This document shows positions 62,605 to 64,000 of a stretch of DNA of 64,000 nucleotides, in pieces. Made by a program: the position numbers and the translations under genes. The DNA comes from Desulfitobacterium metallireducens DSM 15288 (GTDB lineage Bacteria > Bacillota > Desulfitobacteriia > Desulfitobacteriales > Desulfitobacteriaceae): NCBI RefSeq assembly GCF_000231405.2, contig NZ_CP007032.1, forward strand, positions 2,666,001-2,730,000. Reading direction: 5' to 3'. How positions within the stretch are numbered: position 1 is the first letter of the stretch; each line of letters starts with the position of its first letter. Below the pieces are notes generated by a model that saw only the letters and a program-made list of their open reading frames with translations, ran no database searches and was not told where the DNA came from.

Positions 62605-63825
62605 TTACTCATACCTCAACGCATCAATTGGATCCATATTCGCTGCCTTTTTCGCGGGAAAAACCCCAAACACAATTCCAATACCGGCAGAGAATCCAAA
62701 AGCGAGGAGTACCGAGGTCATACTCACACTTGTAGCCATACTCATGAGTTTTCCCACTAAAATCGAGCCACCCCAGCCCAGCAGAATTCCAATTCCTCCT
62801 CCTACGATGCTCAAAACAACCGCTTCAATGAGGAACTGAACGAGGATATCTCTTCCCTTTGCGCCAATCGCCTTACGGATTCCGATTTCCCGGGTTCTTT
62901 CGGTCACAGAAACCAGCATGATGTTCATGATTCCTATCCCGCCGACTAAGAGGGAGATAGCGGCTATTCCCCCAAGAAGCATGGTTAACGTCTTGGTTAC
63001 CCCTTCCATCGTCTGCAACACATCAGCCTGATTCGTAATTGTAAAATCATCTGCTTGACTGTCTTGGAGTTTGTGCGCACTCCTTAAAACATAGGTGACT
63101 TGATTCTGCGCTGTTGCCATCATTTGTGGACTTGAAGCTTCAATAAAGATTTGCCTTAAATACTTATTCCCGATAAGACGATCCTGAGCAGTTGTAATCG
63201 GGATATAAACCACATCATCATTGTTAGTAAATCCAGAGGACCCTTGACTCGCAGTTACCCCCACAACCAAAAAGGGAATGTTCTTAAGTTTAATGGTTTT
63301 ACCTATTATCTGGGCATTCTCATCCCCCATTAAATTTTTCACAACCGTTGGACCCACAACCGCCACACGAGTAAAAGCTGTCACATCCTCTTGCGTAAGA
63401 AAACGTCCCTGAGCGATTTGTAAATTTCTAACTTCAGCATAAGCTGCTGTTGTCCCGGCAACGCTTGTCGAGGCATTTCCGCTTCCGTATACCGCCTGAA
63501 CATTTGAACTCACAAAAGGAGCAACCCCTTTGACTGCAGAACCTGCTGCTTCAATCTTAGCAATATCCGTCATCACTAACGTGTTGGAACTCCCGGCTGC
63601 ACCTTTTACTCCGCCGCTGCTGCTTTGACCCGGTGAAACGATCAACAAATTGGATCCCAATCCCTGAATTTGCGAAGTAATAGAAGCTGTCGCTCCATTT
63701 CCAATTCCAACCATAGCGATAACTGCAGCCACCCCGATAATGATGCCTAACATCGTCAGCATCGAGCGTAGCTTATTTGCTCGCAAAGCCCTCAAGGATA
63801 CCCGGAGTAATTCGAGAAATTTCAT
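62605..63825 (-). CDS. MacB-like ABC transporter permease (FtsX family)
   Basis: 406 residues. MacB_PCD plus FtsX architecture: helix 1 (LRSMLTMLGIIIGVAAVIAMVGIGNGATASI), a periplasm-side domain of about 220 residues rich in Ser, Gly and Thr, then three helices with ERTREIGIRKAIGAKGRDILVQFLIEA. Such permeases work in mechanotransmission or efflux with a separate ATPase. The ATPase gene ends at 63915, 90 bp upstream on the same strand. Confidence 0.92.
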   Translation of the reverse strand: MKFLELLRVSLRALRANKLRSMLTMLGIIIGVAAVIAMVGIGNGATASITSQIQGLGSNLLIVSPGQSSSGGVKGAAGSSNTLVMTDIAKIEAAGSAVKGVAPFVSSNVQAVYGSGNASTSVAGTTAAYAEVRNLQIAQGRFLTQEDVTAFTRVAVVGPTVVKNLMGDENAQIIGKTIKLKNIPFLVVGVTASQGSSGFTNNDDVVYIPITTAQDRLIGNKYLRQIFIEASSPQMMATAQNQVTYVLRSAHKLQDSQADDFTITNQADVLQTMEGVTKTLTMLLGGIAAISLLVGGIGIMNIMLVSVTERTREIGIRKAIGAKGRDILVQFLIEAVVLSIVGGGIGILLGWGGSILVGKLMSMATSVSMTSVLLAFGFSAGIGIVFGVFPAKKAANMDPIDALRYE

Positions 63826-63914
63826 TAGATGTACCTCCCTTCTTCTCGTTTTCTCTAACTTAATTCCTTTTTTCTCAAATAAAACTCAATGATACAAGAA
63901 ACTTTGGGGCTTGC

Positions 63915-64000
63915 TTATTTTTGCCCTGCATCTTGTTCTTGGAGTTCAAGCGCGGCAACCTTAAAATCTTTGACCTGCTCATCCCCCTCAATATGTCCAT
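63915..64000 (-). CDS. C-terminal end of the ABC transporter ATP-binding protein (partial)
   Basis: Only the last 28 codons are in the window: a DGHIEGDEQVKDFKVAAL stretch and a Gln-rich end before TAA at 63915. The DG-x-I pattern is where MacB/LolD-type ATPases end, and the permease follows directly, so an ATPase is likely. A membrane-fusion protein is the alternative. Confidence 0.6.
   Translation of the reverse strand, partial: GHIEGDEQVKDFKVAALELQEQDAGQK

Noticed and set aside
1-64000. CRISPR array, rRNA genes, prophage or replication origin
   Set aside because: No regularly spaced repeats, rRNA motifs, phage structural genes or DnaA-box clusters were seen.

Overview
The window looks like a chromosomal segment of an anaerobic, spore-forming, low-to-mid-GC Firmicute of the Peptococcaceae type. 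My best guess is Desulfosporosinus or Desulfitobacterium. This is inferred from gene content, not from a database search: T-box regulation, LonB and a DUF3787-type spore surface protein, homodimeric pyruvate:ferredoxin oxidoreductase, a lactate permease/oxidase operon, B12-dependent glutamate mutase, several CWB2 (cell wall-binding repeat 2) surface proteins and many c-di-GMP proteins. Most genes lie on the minus strand.

Layout. 1-4.4 kb: end of a glutamate-synthase-like FMN protein, a small membrane protein, a LysM-ferritin fusion, a DMT exporter and a Ca2+/cation antiporter. 4.55-8.17 kb: a 3.57 kb IS1-like transposon (27-bp inverted repeats, 9-bp target duplication) carrying a large DDE transposase, a ribbon-helix-helix-like accessory gene and a SUKH immunity-like cargo gene. 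It sits exactly in the loop of the terminator hairpin of the diguanylate cyclase gene next to it. 9.1-22.8 kb: the protease/chaperone cluster tig-clpX-lonB-lonA-engB. It has no clpP and is split by an oppositely oriented trpCFDEG operon behind a tandem T-box leader. 23-28 kb: a glycolipid glycosyltransferase, a small spore protein and PFOR. 28.3-33.2 kb: a MASE3-GGDEF-HD-GYP protein, then a 3.03 kb segment bounded by direct repeats of the tRNA-Leu 3' end plus terminator. That segment holds an HD-GYP gene and a CWB2 gene under a c-di-GMP-I riboswitch. 33.3-42 kb: a DUF5667 protein and a lactate utilisation cluster (IclR, three oxidase subunits, permease, cupin) with three matching palindromes. 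42.1-50.3 kb: tRNA-His/Arg/Pro, rdgB-rph, a P-loop protein, two methyltransferases, a double-HD protein and a globin-coupled chemoreceptor. 50.5-64 kb: a beta-helix CWB2 protein, the murI-glmS-glmL-glmE-mal-mesaconase/fumarase cluster (glutamate to citramalate), and an ABC export system with another CWB2 protein.

The most unusual signal is outside the genes. Two families of structured intergenic repeats occur in the lon-engB gap, inside the glutamate operon and after the rRNA methyltransferase gene. Their pairing arms differ between copies by compensatory changes, so the fold is conserved rather than the sequence. Function is unknown; structured RNAs, REP-like elements or MITEs are all possible.

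Regulation visible in the sequence: a consensus sigma-A promoter before the tandem T-box, the c-di-GMP-I riboswitch, three IclR-type palindromes, and many intrinsic terminators.
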